64,000 nucleotides of DNA from Halapricum desulfuricans (GTDB lineage Archaea > Halobacteriota > Halobacteria > Halobacteriales > Haloarculaceae), in contig NZ_CP064787.1 in the NCBI RefSeq assembly GCF_017094505.1, forward strand, positions 2,170,001 through 2,234,000, in the 5' to 3' direction. The notes below the pieces were generated by a model. It made no database searches and was not told where the DNA came from. It saw only the letters and a list, made by a program, of their open reading frames with translations. This document shows, piece after piece, positions 1-12,025 of the stretch. Each line of letters opens with the position of its first letter. The first letter of the stretch is position 1. Position numbers and translations under genes: made by a program.

Positions 1-290
1 GTGGGATGGCGACGACTGCCGCCAACGAGAAACGCTCGGACAAGGACACCGACGCGGTCGCACCGGACGCCGACGAGGGCGTCGAGGGGCTGACCGAATA
101 CAAGGGTCCGCTGGCCGACGTCGTCGAGGAGTTCGCCGCCGGGATACGGTCGGGGCTCTCCTACGTCGGCGGTCACACGATCGAAGACGCGCGCGAACGC
201 GCCGAGTTCATCCGAGTCGCACCCAGCGCGCAGGACCGCGAGGGCGCGCACGGCGATCACGACTGGGAAACCGTCTCCGCCGACGACTAG
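1..290 (+). CDS. guaB: IMP dehydrogenase, C-terminal end (5' end outside window)
   Basis: Reading frame enters at base 3 without a start and ends in TAG at 290, giving the last ~96 codons. The block EYKGPLADVVEEF, then GIRSGLSYVGG, then ARERAEFIRV matches the C-terminal end of IMP dehydrogenase, which oxidises IMP to XMP in guanine nucleotide synthesis. The catalytic loop cysteine and CBS domains lie upstream of the window. The in-frame ATG at base 6 is internal, following the family's R-G-M-G-type segment, and is not a start. The following gene converges on it from the other strand. Confidence 0.9.
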   Translation, partial: GMATTAANEKRSDKDTDAVAPDADEGVEGLTEYKGPLADVVEEFAAGIRSGLSYVGGHTIEDARERAEFIRVAPSAQDREGAHGDHDWETVSADD

Positions 291-352
291 CGTCTCCGGT
301 CCTCTCCACCCGTGTTGCTGTCACCGATTTACCGCTCCGCGGACTGTCTCGC

Positions 353-1855
353 TCACACGAAATCAGATAGTCCGGTCTGTCCGTCGTCCTCCGACTGCTG
401 ATCGTCACCGTCGGACTTGCCCTGTTCGGAACTGGATGACGTCCCTTCGTCGGACGCTTTCCGGTCCGTCGATCCGGGTTCGCCGGCGATCGACTGCTGG
501 CCGTCCGTGTCATCGGACGCCACGTCGCTGTCATCGTCGCCGCTGGCGCGTCCGGCGAACGCCTCGCCGCCGGCCTCTGCCGTCCGCTCCTCGCGGAGTT
601 TTTGCGCGTCCTCGACGATCGACTGGACCTTGTTGGTGTTCTCGCCGCTTCCGGTGACGAAGGAGACGTGGCCGGCGTCGAGGTCGTAGGCGGCGGCCAT
701 CGCGACGGTCAGTTCGCGGTTCTTGCAGTGGTGGGTCATCGTCGCCAGGAACGGCACGATCTCTCGGCGGGCCGTCGCGATGCTGGTCCCGTTCCTGGTC
801 GCGATCTGTCGGGCGACGTAATCGCGGGTCTTGCGTGCCCCTTTCGTGCGGCCGAGCTTCGACCAGTACGACGGCGGCCCGTACCGCGTCCATCCGCCTT
901 TCTGTCCGCCGCGTGCGGCCGCGACGCCAGCCGTCATGTTGTCGCCGGCGTACTTCCAGAAACTGTAGTTCTGGGTGGCCCGGACCCGGCCGAGCCACTG
1001 GTCTGCACGAGCGAGCGCGTCGTAGGCGCGAGCCAGCTCCGGCCCCTCGAAGTCCTTCGGGACGTTGTCCGCGATCCAGTTGATCAGGTCGTCGGGCGTC
1101 TCGTCGACGTCGTAGGACGACTTGAGCGCGGTCTCGGCGTCGCCTTCCTTGATGACTACGTCGAGATACTCGAAGATTCCCTGTGTCGTGTCTCGCTCGC
1201 CGGTGATCACGTCCTCGGCTTCGATCGAATCGCGCCCTTCGGTCAGCGCCTGCAGGTCCTTGATCGCCCCGCGGAGGTCGCCGCTGTTCATCTCGGCGAT
1301 CCGCTCGAGCGCCGCGTCCTCGAACTCGATGTCCTCCTTGCGACAGACGTCCCTGAGCACGGGTACGATCGAGCGCTTGCTCACCTCGCGGAACTCGATC
1401 TCCCGGCAGGCGTTGCGCAGGCCCTTGGACATCTCGTAGAAGTCGTTGGCGATGAGAATCACCGGCTGGTCGGCATCTTTGACCAGCGACGTGACCGCCC
1501 GCGTTCCGCCGCGGTCGGCGTTACCGTGGATGTTGTCGGCCTCGTCCATGATCACCAGCCGCCGGCCGGCGCCACCTTGCGCGAGCGTCCCCGAGCGGGC
1601 CGCCTCGCCGGCGACGCGTTCGATTACGTCCTTCGTGCGCGCGTCGCTCGCGTTGAGTTCGATCGTCGGCCAGCCCTTGTCGCTTGCCAGCGCGTGCGCG
1701 GCCGAGGTCTTTCCGACCCCCGGGGAGCCGTGGAGGACGACCGCCTCGCGGTGGTCTTCCCAGGTGTCGGCCCACTCCTCGAGGGCGTCGCGGGCCTTGT
1801 CGTTACCCCGGACTTCCGCGAGCGTCGACGGCCGGTACTTCTCCGTCCAGTCCAT
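353..1855 (-). CDS. rfcL: Replication factor C large subunit
   Basis: 500 aa clamp-loader subunit that helps open and load PCNA at primer-template junctions. The start MDWTEKYRP is the classic RFC opening and is preferred over an in-frame ATG 37 codons upstream. Visible motifs: Walker A GSPGVGKTSAA (about residues 44-54), Walker B VIMDEADNI, and the SRC-like box around RNACREIEF. The last ~90 residues are a low-complexity Asp/Ser/Glu tail ending in GQTGLSDFV, which fits a C-terminal PCNA-binding (PIP) peptide. The small subunit gene is not in the window. Convergent with guaB, 62 bp apart. Confidence 0.95.
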   Translation of the reverse strand: MDWTEKYRPSTLAEVRGNDKARDALEEWADTWEDHREAVVLHGSPGVGKTSAAHALASDKGWPTIELNASDARTKDVIERVAGEAARSGTLAQGGAGRRLVIMDEADNIHGNADRGGTRAVTSLVKDADQPVILIANDFYEMSKGLRNACREIEFREVSKRSIVPVLRDVCRKEDIEFEDAALERIAEMNSGDLRGAIKDLQALTEGRDSIEAEDVITGERDTTQGIFEYLDVVIKEGDAETALKSSYDVDETPDDLINWIADNVPKDFEGPELARAYDALARADQWLGRVRATQNYSFWKYAGDNMTAGVAAARGGQKGGWTRYGPPSYWSKLGRTKGARKTRDYVARQIATRNGTSIATARREIVPFLATMTHHCKNRELTVAMAAAYDLDAGHVSFVTGSGENTNKVQSIVEDAQKLREERTAEAGGEAFAGRASGDDDSDVASDDTDGQQSIAGEPGSTDRKASDEGTSSSSEQGKSDGDDQQSEDDGQTGLSDFV

Positions 1856-2095
1856 TAGAAGGCGAAAGGCGGGTGACGGGGTTAGTGGTTTCGGAGCGTG
1901 GGCCGAGACCGGCGCGGACGCCACACCCGAGGACGGTATCGGGGCGATGGAATCACACCTACCCACAGACGTCCTGTCCTACTCGCTGTCATCGACGTCG
2001 GGATTTTCGAGTTCGGTTTCGAGTCGCTCGACGCGCTCTTCGAGTTCCGCCAGACCCTCGCTGTCGTTAAGTCCCGACCCGTGCAACGATCGCAT

Positions 2096-2482
2096 ATGAG
2101 CGTCGTCTGTGAGTTCGAACTCCTGTCGGCCGAGTTGCCGCTGACTGGCGTCGCGGCGGCCCTCGAGACGATCCTCACGATCGACGACGTGGTCTCGGGG
2201 ACGGCAGGCGCGCCTGCGGTGGTGTTCTCGACGACCGGCGTCGATCCGGACCGCCTCGAGGAAGCGATGGACGACGCCGATCCGGTCCTGGAGCACGTGC
2301 CCCTCGAGTCGACTGTCGTCGAGTCGCGCTATCGAGTTACTCTCGACACGGCGCACGCCGACGTCTACACGCGGCTCGTCGACCTGCAGACCCATCCCAT
2401 GGGCGCGGTCGTGACCGGTCGCGGCTGGAGTTCGATCACAGCCTCGAGTACTCCGTCCGGCAGCGATGGCCGTCGTCTATGA
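2096..2482 (+). pseudogene. N-terminal fragment of a bacterio-opsin-activator-like (HTH-10 family) regulator
   Basis: 128 aa from an ATG at 2096. The opening MSVVCEFELLSAELPL, the VFSTTGVDPDRLEEAM stretch and the later MGAVVTGRGWSS segment resemble the N-terminal sensor part of haloarchaeal Bat-like activators. Those proteins normally continue to about 210 aa and end in an HTH-10 domain, which is missing here. After the stop the sequence is open in another frame to 2640 (containing VVYELLDLDQEIPP), which suggests a frameshift and decay. A short functional sensor-only protein is possible but less likely. It lies directly upstream of the rRNA operon promoters. Confidence 0.5.
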
Positions 2483-2740
2483 GTTGCTCGACCTCGATCA
2501 GGAGATTCCGCCCGTGAGCAAACACTACCGCAACCGGGGGTCCCCGCCGACGCGGTCTCGGCGTCGTTCGAGTAGTCGCGGCGTCGCCAAGGGCGTATCA
2601 ATCTCCGATCACCGCATTTCGAACACCGCTGGTGGGCCATAGAGAACAGACCCCGAAGTGACGTCTCGCACCACAATGAACAACGCTGCCGCGGCAACGG
2701 CGGAGTCTCGGCCGGCCAGAGCACCCCTGCGAGGAGCCCG

Positions 2741-2785
2741 AAAAGTCAAATGGAGTACTATAAACCAAGAATGATAATTCCGTCA
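2741..2785 (+). promoter_or_regulatory. Candidate upstream rRNA promoter
   Basis: A purine-rich stretch (GAAAAGTCAAATGGAG) precedes ACTATAAAC, whose TATA-like core is at 2758-2764. It lies about 390 bp before mature 16S and in the same orientation. Haloarchaeal rRNA operons commonly have several tandem promoters, so this fits an upstream member. The start site is inferred only. Confidence 0.5.
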
Positions 2786-2820
2786 CAGAGTCGTGGTCTC
2801 GCGTCTCACACGGCCGACCT

Positions 2821-2852
2821 CTTCGACGGGTTTTTGTATACCCCTCTCCTCG
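2821..2852 (+). promoter_or_regulatory. rRNA operon promoter
   Basis: CTTCGACGGG followed by TTTTTGTATACCCC matches the conserved haloarchaeal rRNA promoter pattern: a TTCGACGG upstream block, a T-rich/TATA stretch and CCCC. Transcription would start roughly 25 bp downstream of the TATA-like TGTATA, leaving a leader of about 300 nt before 16S. Confidence 0.7.
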
Positions 2853-3047
2853 GATGGAATGCACACGGCAGGTGGCGGACGGCGGCCTCGGTCGCCACGC
2901 CACCGGAACTCTAGACGGGGTTTCTCCCGTCGATGATGACGATGTCGGGGGCGTTGCTCTGCAACGCCCTGGATCGCCGCTGTGGCGATCCGCGAAAGAT
3001 GAGGAGTCCACACCTGCGGGTCGCACCGTACAGATGGGTTCTGATGT

Positions 3048-3059
3048 GAGCCCTGACAG
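3048..3059 (+). other. 16S pre-rRNA processing stem, 5' arm
   Basis: GAGCCCTGACAG is an exact reverse complement of CTGTCAGGGCTC at 4713-4724, so the two would pair across the whole 16S. The adjacent inner bases TTCGG and CCGAG can extend the helix. This is the position of the archaeal processing stem cut by the splicing endonuclease at a bulge-helix-bulge. The leader between the promoter and this arm (2853-3047) shows no gene. Confidence 0.8.
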
Positions 3060-3153
3060 TTCGGTGATGAATCGTCGATCGTATCGACGTCGCATCATCG
3101 AATGACGGACAGAGACATAGCGTGTCTCCGCCAGACCCAACCGATTGGGAAAC

Positions 3154-4622
<1,469 letters not shown>

Positions 4623-4712
4623 AACGATCGGGACTGGGACGACGTCCCAGCCCACATTTCCTGCCACCGCGGCAGGGCCTGGTGATCGGCGGCCGTTTCG
4701 GTCGCCGCCGAG

Positions 4713-4724
4713 CTGTCAGGGCTC
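4713..4724 (+). other. 16S pre-rRNA processing stem, 3' arm
   Basis: CTGTCAGGGCTC pairs perfectly over 12 bp with 3048-3059. A separate local hairpin (GGGACTGGGACG...CGTCCCAGCCC) lies between the mature 16S end and this arm. Confidence 0.8.
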
Positions 4725-4739
4725 GCACCCCTCGCGAGA

Positions 4740-4813
4740 GGGAGACCGATAGCTCAGTGGCAGAGCACCACCTCGTGTGGTTGCCCCGGTTCGATTCCGG
4801 GTCGGTCACTCCC
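4740..4813 (+). ncRNA. tRNA-like element in the 16S-23S spacer, anticodon arm shortened
   Basis: Most haloarchaeal spacers carry tRNA-Ala(TGC) here. This sequence has a normal D arm (GCTC-AGTGGCA-GAGC) and T arm (CCCGG-TTCGATT-CCGGG), but only 18 nt instead of 23 between them. That allows a 5-bp anticodon-like stem (ACCAC/GTGGT) with a 5-nt loop CTCGT, so no anticodon can be placed. Position 1-72 would be A-A, and the end helix instead extends past a 2-nt AC bulge (GGGA/TCCC). The elbow motifs (GG in the D loop, TTCRA in the T loop) remain. It is either a decayed tRNA or a tRNA mimic used in pre-rRNA processing. Confidence 0.65.
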
Positions 4814-4914
4814 GCGGGCGATCGCCGCCCGCACCGACCGATGCACCACCCCGCGGCAAGCGCGGGTGGGAAGGGTTGATGCACGCACCATCCACCTCGG
4901 GCGTGTATATGACA

Positions 4915-4954
4915 CCGCGTGTACGTGCAATCCAGACGTCAACTGGACCCGTTT
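4915..4954 (+). other. 23S pre-rRNA processing stem, 5' arm
   Basis: 4915-4935 pairs perfectly (21 bp) with 7989-8009, and 4943-4954 pairs perfectly (12 bp) with 7970-7981. Between the two helices are 7 unpaired bases on each side (ACGTCAA and GCGGAAA), the size expected for a bulge-helix-bulge (3-nt bulge plus a weak 4-bp centre on each strand). This is the expected splicing-endonuclease site for releasing pre-23S. Confidence 0.85.
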
Positions 4955-5009
4955 CATCAGAAACGTGTGTCCGACTATCCGGAGCTGGGCTCCGCTCAGC
5001 TCCGCATCG

Positions 5010-7949
<2,940 letters not shown>

Positions 7950-7969
7950 ATACTGGACGCACGATCCGG

Positions 7970-8009
7970 AAACGGGTCCAGGCGGAAACTGGATTGCACG
8001 TACACGCGG
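7970..8009 (+). other. 23S pre-rRNA processing stem, 3' arm
   Basis: Partner of 4915-4954: AAACGGGTCCAG pairs inside and a 21-nt run starting CTGGATTGCACG pairs outside, separated by GCGGAAA. Confidence 0.85.
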
Positions 8010-8019
8010 TGGAAATCGA

Positions 8020-8060
8020 CCGACTATGGTACGATGTCGCGGTTCGAGTCCGCGAGTCGG
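8020..8060 (+). ncRNA. tRNA-like minihelix preceding 5S rRNA
   Basis: CCGACT (8020-8025) pairs with AGTCGG (8055-8060). Inside is a perfect T arm, CGCGG-TTCGAGT-CCGCG, joined by a short linker. The result is an acceptor stem stacked on a T arm with no D or anticodon arm, ending 2 nt before mature 5S. In Haloferax volcanii a tRNA-like structure before 5S has been reported as a tRNase Z target, so this is very likely the 5S 5'-maturation signal and not a broken tRNA. Confidence 0.75.
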
Positions 8061-8062
8061 CG

Positions 8063-8184
8063 TTAAGGCGGCCACAGCGGCGGGGCAACTCCCGTACCCA
8101 TCCCGAACACGGAAGATAAGCCCGCCTGCGTTCCGGCGAGTACTGGAGTGGGCGACCCTCTGGGAAACCCGGTTCGCCGCCTCC
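8063..8184 (+). rRNA. rrf: 5S ribosomal RNA
   Basis: 122-nt 5S rRNA, from TTAAGGCGGCC to GGTTCGCCGCCTCC, with the typical CCCGTACCCATCCCGAACAC core. The termini are complementary as expected for helix I. The tRNA-Cys found after 5S in many haloarchaeal operons is absent: a terminator follows within 15 bp. Confidence 0.97.
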
Positions 8185-8197
8185 CATTCATCTTTAA

Positions 8198-8230
8198 CCC
8201 TCACACAGCAGCAGCTGTGTGGGGGTTTTT
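8198..8230 (+). terminator. Terminator hairpin of the rRNA operon
   Basis: CACACAGC (8202-8209), loop AGCA, GCTGTGTG (8214-8221), with flanking CCC/GGGG pairing and a T5 run at 8226-8230. A strong stem plus T-tract immediately after 5S marks the end of the operon. Confidence 0.8.
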
Positions 8231-8266
8231 GTCATTATACGCAGCGATCAAATAACGCCAGCCGTC

Positions 8267-9133
8267 CTATTCGGCCGCAGTGTTCCGGAGCAACGCGGCC
8301 AGATCGTCCCAGAACCCGTCTTCGTATTTCGTCGCGCTGTCGATCGTCGGTCGCGCGTTCGTTTCGTTGACTACTGCTCGATCCTCGGTCACAAGCAGAT
8401 CCACACCCAGGTAGTCGATCTCGAGTACGTCAGCAGCCCGCTCGGCCAACTCCCGGAGCTCGGGATCGAGATCGACGCCCTTCGCCTCGGCGCCGCGGTG
8501 GACGTTGTGCTTCCACTGGCCGCGCTCGCGCGCGTCGGTCGGCAGGCGACGCTCGACCGCGCCGACGTACTCGCCGTCGAGGACCATCACACGGTAGTCT
8601 CGGGCGTCGGGCAGGTACTCCTGCAGGAGATACGAGCGGTCGCCGGTCGCCCGGTAGTCCTGCACGAGATCGAGATAGTCGGTCACGCCGAGCAGCGAGT
8701 CGAGATCGGACACCTTCGCGACGCCGGTCCCGCGCGTCGTGGAGTTGGGTTTGACGACAACCGGCAGGTCGAACCGTTCGGCGGCGGCCGCGACGGCCTC
8801 GTCGTCGAGCGGGTTCGAGACCATTGTCGTCTCCGGGACCGGGACGCCGGCCTGCGAGAGTCGGGCGAGCACGGCGGCCTTGTTTCGCGAACGCAGGATC
8901 GCTTCGCGTCCGTTAACCCAGGGGATCGAGAGCGCGGCGTCGACGACACCGCCTTCCATGAGTCGCGACGGGTAGACGAAACCCACGTCGACTTCGGGGA
9001 GTGCGGGATCGGACAGGTCGAACGTCCGCTCGCTCGGCTGGAGTGGGATGACCTCGATCCCGCGTTCGGCAAGCGGGTCGAGCAGTCGCTCGTATGTCTC
9101 TGCTTGCGTGGCGACAGCGAGCCGGAGGCCCAT
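8267..9133 (-). CDS. RimK-type ATP-grasp ligase
   Basis: 288 aa. After an N-terminal alpha/beta pre-ATP-grasp region, it shows the ATP-grasp core: LPVVVKPNSTTRGTGVAKV (ATP-binding lysine), LLQEYLPDARDYRVMVLDG, and the metal-binding end GVDLLVTEDRAVVNETNARP. Closest families are RimK/LysX-like enzymes that join a carboxylate to an amine by way of an acyl-phosphate. The substrate is not evident. It starts 6 bp after the SAMP1 stop and is probably co-transcribed with it, which makes a link to SAMP1 tempting but unproven. Confidence 0.85.
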   Translation of the reverse strand: MGLRLAVATQAETYERLLDPLAERGIEVIPLQPSERTFDLSDPALPEVDVGFVYPSRLMEGGVVDAALSIPWVNGREAILRSRNKAAVLARLSQAGVPVPETTMVSNPLDDEAVAAAAERFDLPVVVKPNSTTRGTGVAKVSDLDSLLGVTDYLDLVQDYRATGDRSYLLQEYLPDARDYRVMVLDGEYVGAVERRLPTDARERGQWKHNVHRGAEAKGVDLDPELRELAERAADVLEIDYLGVDLLVTEDRAVVNETNARPTIDSATKYEDGFWDDLAALLRNTAAE

Positions 9134-9139
9134 CGCGGT

Positions 9140-9415
9140 TCACCCGCCGCTGACCGGCGGGAACAGCGCGAGTTCGGCGTCGCTCTCCAGCGTCGTCTCG
9201 TAGCCGTCGGCCGTCTCGAAGGGGTCTTCGCCGTCGACGAGCAGACGGATGTGCTCGGCCAGCTCGCCGTTCTCGTGTACTTCTGCTTTTACTTCGGGAT
9301 GGCGCTCGAACAGCACCGCTAGCGCGTCCTCGACGGTTGCGCCGTCCTCGAGGTCGACCTCGACCTCTTTCTGTCCGGCGGCTTCGGCGAGGTTGGCGAA
9401 CAGCTTCCACTCCAT
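9140..9415 (-). CDS. samp1: Ubiquitin-like small archaeal modifier protein SAMP1 (MoaD family)
   Basis: 91 aa beta-grasp protein opening MEWKLFANLAEAAG and ending ELALFPPVSGG. The C-terminal diglycine is the activation/conjugation site. SAMP1 is adenylated by the E1-like UbaA and is then either conjugated to lysines of target proteins or used as MoaD-type sulfur carrier for molybdopterin. The start at 9415 matches known SAMP1; the 25-codon upstream extension is rejected. It lies between two membrane RCK-C proteins upstream and an ATP-grasp enzyme downstream on the same strand. Confidence 0.93.
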   Translation of the reverse strand: MEWKLFANLAEAAGQKEVEVDLEDGATVEDALAVLFERHPEVKAEVHENGELAEHIRLLVDGEDPFETADGYETTLESDAELALFPPVSGG

Positions 9416-9486
9416 GTCCGGGTAGGGGGGAGCCGACGCAATGATACTGACGGTCGGGGACACGAGGCGGGAAATCGAAAGGAGCC

Positions 9487-10647
9487 TCACGACGACTCGG
9501 AATCCGGCGTCGATCGGGCAGCCGCCGCGGTCTCGACGGTTCGGAGTTCGTCGGGCGCGGCGATGACGTAGATAGATTCGCCGCCGGAGAGCACTCGCTC
9601 GCCTGCGGGAAGTGTCTCGATCCCGCTGTCGTGACTGGCCGAAACCACGGCGACGACCGTCACATCGAGCGCGCCGACCGACGCCCCCGCCAACGCGCTT
9701 TCGGGGTTGATGTCGACAACACCCATTGTCTCGTCGGCCGCCCGCAGCAGCGAGACGAACTCTCGGTCGGGGCGGGCGTCAGTCGCGAGCGTCACCAGCC
9801 GGTAGCGTTCGTCGGGACCGAGTTTCTTCGCGTCGGCGGCGTCGATCGCGACTGTTACGACTTCGCCGGCAGTCGCCCGGAGTTCTGCGTTACAGCGGCG
9901 CTGTGTGCCGCCTTCGGACCAGATCTGGACGAGGTCGCCGGGACCGGCCGCGTACGACGGGTCCGCACGGATCGCCACCGCGACGCTCTCGGGTGGCAAC
10001 GTCGGACCGAGGCCCGCGATCCGACGGCCGACTGCGAGATGCGTTACTGTCCCGTCGGCGTCGAGTTCGAGATCGACGTGGCCGACGCCGTAGTCGTCTT
10101 TGAGACGGGACCCCAGTCGCTCGCGGAGTTGCGCGACCGTGAGTCCGCGCGGGAACAGCAGCGACTGTCCCGCGAGTGCCTCTTTCGTCTCCGGATCGAC
10201 CGGATCGTAGCCGACGACGTCGCCGATTTCCGCCGGGAGTTCGACCCTGATGACACGACCGCCCGCGCGAACGACACGCGTCAGGTCGTCGAACGTGTCC
10301 ATCCCGCTTCTTGAGAGCAGTGCTACCCCCACGCGATCGCCCGTCCGATGGCCGACGGCACTGGAGCCAGCGCCGGCGAGGACGGCACCGATGTTGAACG
10401 CCGCGGCCTCGATGCTGATTGTCGACGCACCCTCGATCACCTGTCCGAGTGCCGTCTGCGTGTTGAGATACGCCGCGACGACACCGAGGCCCACGAGAAC
10501 GATCGCCCCTGTCGGGGCGCGCTGGGTGGCGTACCACCGATACGCGAGCGCGGAGACCGCAGCGGCTAGCCCGGCGGCGACCGCGATTCCCGCAATGTTC
10601 CCGATGGGGGCGGCCGATTCGGCGACTCCGAACTGGAGTGCGATCAC
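9487..10647 (-). CDS. Membrane protein with TrkA-C (RCK-C) domains
   Basis: 386 aa. About three membrane segments in residues 15-100 are followed by soluble domains. The region near DVVGYDPVDPETKEAL and the end near DVTVVAVVSASHDSGIETLPAGERVLSGGESIYVI look like TrkA-C/RCK-C ligand-binding folds, which gate or sense K+ transport and in some cases bind cyclic dinucleotides. No pore-loop TVGYG is present, so it is not itself a K+ channel. Its ATG overlaps the stop of the upstream paralogue by 4 bp (ATGA), indicating translational coupling. Confidence 0.75.
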   Translation of the reverse strand: MIALQFGVAESAAPIGNIAGIAVAAGLAAAVSALAYRWYATQRAPTGAIVLVGLGVVAAYLNTQTALGQVIEGASTISIEAAAFNIGAVLAGAGSSAVGHRTGDRVGVALLSRSGMDTFDDLTRVVRAGGRVIRVELPAEIGDVVGYDPVDPETKEALAGQSLLFPRGLTVAQLRERLGSRLKDDYGVGHVDLELDADGTVTHLAVGRRIAGLGPTLPPESVAVAIRADPSYAAGPGDLVQIWSEGGTQRRCNAELRATAGEVVTVAIDAADAKKLGPDERYRLVTLATDARPDREFVSLLRAADETMGVVDINPESALAGASVGALDVTVVAVVSASHDSGIETLPAGERVLSGGESIYVIAAPDELRTVETAAAARSTPDSESS

Positions 10648-11873
10648 GCGATCACCGCCTCGAACTCCGCAAGCGCGTCTTTCGAGCCCACGGCGAACAG
10701 CTCGTCCCCGGCCGCAATCCGGGACGTACCGTTCGGCGCGAACCGCCAGCCGTCGTCCGTTCGAACGGCCAGTACCGCGACCTCGTAACGGCCCCTGACG
10801 TCTGCCTCCCCGAGCGCGACGCCGTCGAGGTCGCTGTCGGCACGGACTGTCAGCCGGCGGAACCGCTTGCCGGCCCGCCGAAGCAGCGAGAGGACCTCGT
10901 ACTCCCGGCGGACGCCGCGCGATTCGACGACCAGCGTCGCTTCCTCGGTACCCAGGAGTGTCCCCACGTCAGAGCGATCGACCGCGAGCGTCACCTGTCC
11001 GTCCCCGCCGCTGGTCGTCGGCGCGCGTGCCGGTTCGACGCCGGCTGACGCCGCTGTGTCAGTCGCTGTACCGTCCGTCGGCGGCGTTACTCCATCATCA
11101 GTCCCGGGTCGCCTCGATCTGGCGCTGACGACCTCGCCGCGAACCCGTCCGTCCGCCGTTACTGCAACCGCCCGGTCGCCACGGGCCAGCCCGGTCGGCA
11201 CGAGCGCGTTCACCGAGACCGCTCGCTGCCTGTCGAGTCGTCGGGACAGCCCCGAGAACGGCGGGGCGGCCGCGACGCGCGCCTCGCCGCCTTCGCCGAT
11301 CGAAACCGATACATCGCCCAGTTCGAACTCGGTCCGGAGGCGCTCGGCGAGACGTGTCTCCAGCTCCGAGACCTGCAGGTCCGCGGGCAGTCGCCACTCG
11401 CTGTCTCGGATCGCTGCCCGGAGCGGATCCGACAACGGCGGGTAGCCTTCGACGTCGCCGACCTCGCCGGCTACGTGGATCCGGACCGCGTTTCGTCCGC
11501 CGACGACCTCGACGAGATCGGCCGAGAGCGTCCGTTCGCCGAGCGCGCGCAGCGAGAGGCGGCGCGGGGTCGACACCCCGAGCTGGTCGCCCTTGGCGTG
11601 GGCGTACAGCGACATCATCATCACGATCACCAATCCGGTCGTGATCGTCGGCGCGTTCGCCGAATCGAGGATCGTCGGGTCCGCAAGCGCGAGCAGGCCG
11701 CCGTTGATACCCGCGAGCGCGACTGCCAGCACGACGACACCGAACCCGGGCAGCGTGACACCGGTCACGTACTTGAACAGGAATCCGAGTACGCCCGAGA
11801 CTAGCGCCGGGATAATCCCCGTCAACACCCCCAGATAGAGTCCGTAAACGATCGCGATCGGGAGCGATTCCAT
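10644..11873 (-). CDS. Membrane protein with TrkA-C (RCK-C) domains, first of a pair
   Basis: 409 aa. N-terminal hydrophobic segments (about residues 5-95, including LVIVMMMSLYAHAKG) precede two RCK-C-like modules. One is near HVAGEVGDVEGYPPL; the other, at the C-terminus, contains VRGRYEVAVLAVRTDDGWRF and SRIAAGDELFAVGS. Between them is a Ser/Thr/Asp-rich linker of about 50 residues. Same architecture as the downstream gene, with which it overlaps by 4 bp, so the products probably form a heteromer. Role in K+ homeostasis or signal sensing is inferred from the domain. Confidence 0.75.
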   Translation of the reverse strand: MESLPIAIVYGLYLGVLTGIIPALVSGVLGFLFKYVTGVTLPGFGVVVLAVALAGINGGLLALADPTILDSANAPTITTGLVIVMMMSLYAHAKGDQLGVSTPRRLSLRALGERTLSADLVEVVGGRNAVRIHVAGEVGDVEGYPPLSDPLRAAIRDSEWRLPADLQVSELETRLAERLRTEFELGDVSVSIGEGGEARVAAAPPFSGLSRRLDRQRAVSVNALVPTGLARGDRAVAVTADGRVRGEVVSARSRRPGTDDGVTPPTDGTATDTAASAGVEPARAPTTSGGDGQVTLAVDRSDVGTLLGTEEATLVVESRGVRREYEVLSLLRRAGKRFRRLTVRADSDLDGVALGEADVRGRYEVAVLAVRTDDGWRFAPNGTSRIAAGDELFAVGSKDALAEFEAVIA

Positions 11874-12025
11874 ATGCAGTAGGGACGGGCCCGTCAGTTA
11901 GTGTTACCGGCGAAGCAGACACAGCGCCACGGCGTCTAGCTGATGAGAGGCAGCCGACACTTGGCCCGTTCTTCGGATAGATCGAGTGAGACACCGTTTT
12001 GATCGTCGAGCCCGAACGACGACCG

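Noticed and set aside
602-1858. 418-codon plus-strand frame
   Set aside because: Shadow of rfcL on the opposite strand.
4740-4813. Annotating the spacer element as a functional tRNA (Thr CGT, Arg TCG or His GTG)
   Set aside because: No placement gives a 7-nt anticodon loop with U33, and 5 nt are missing between the D and T arms.
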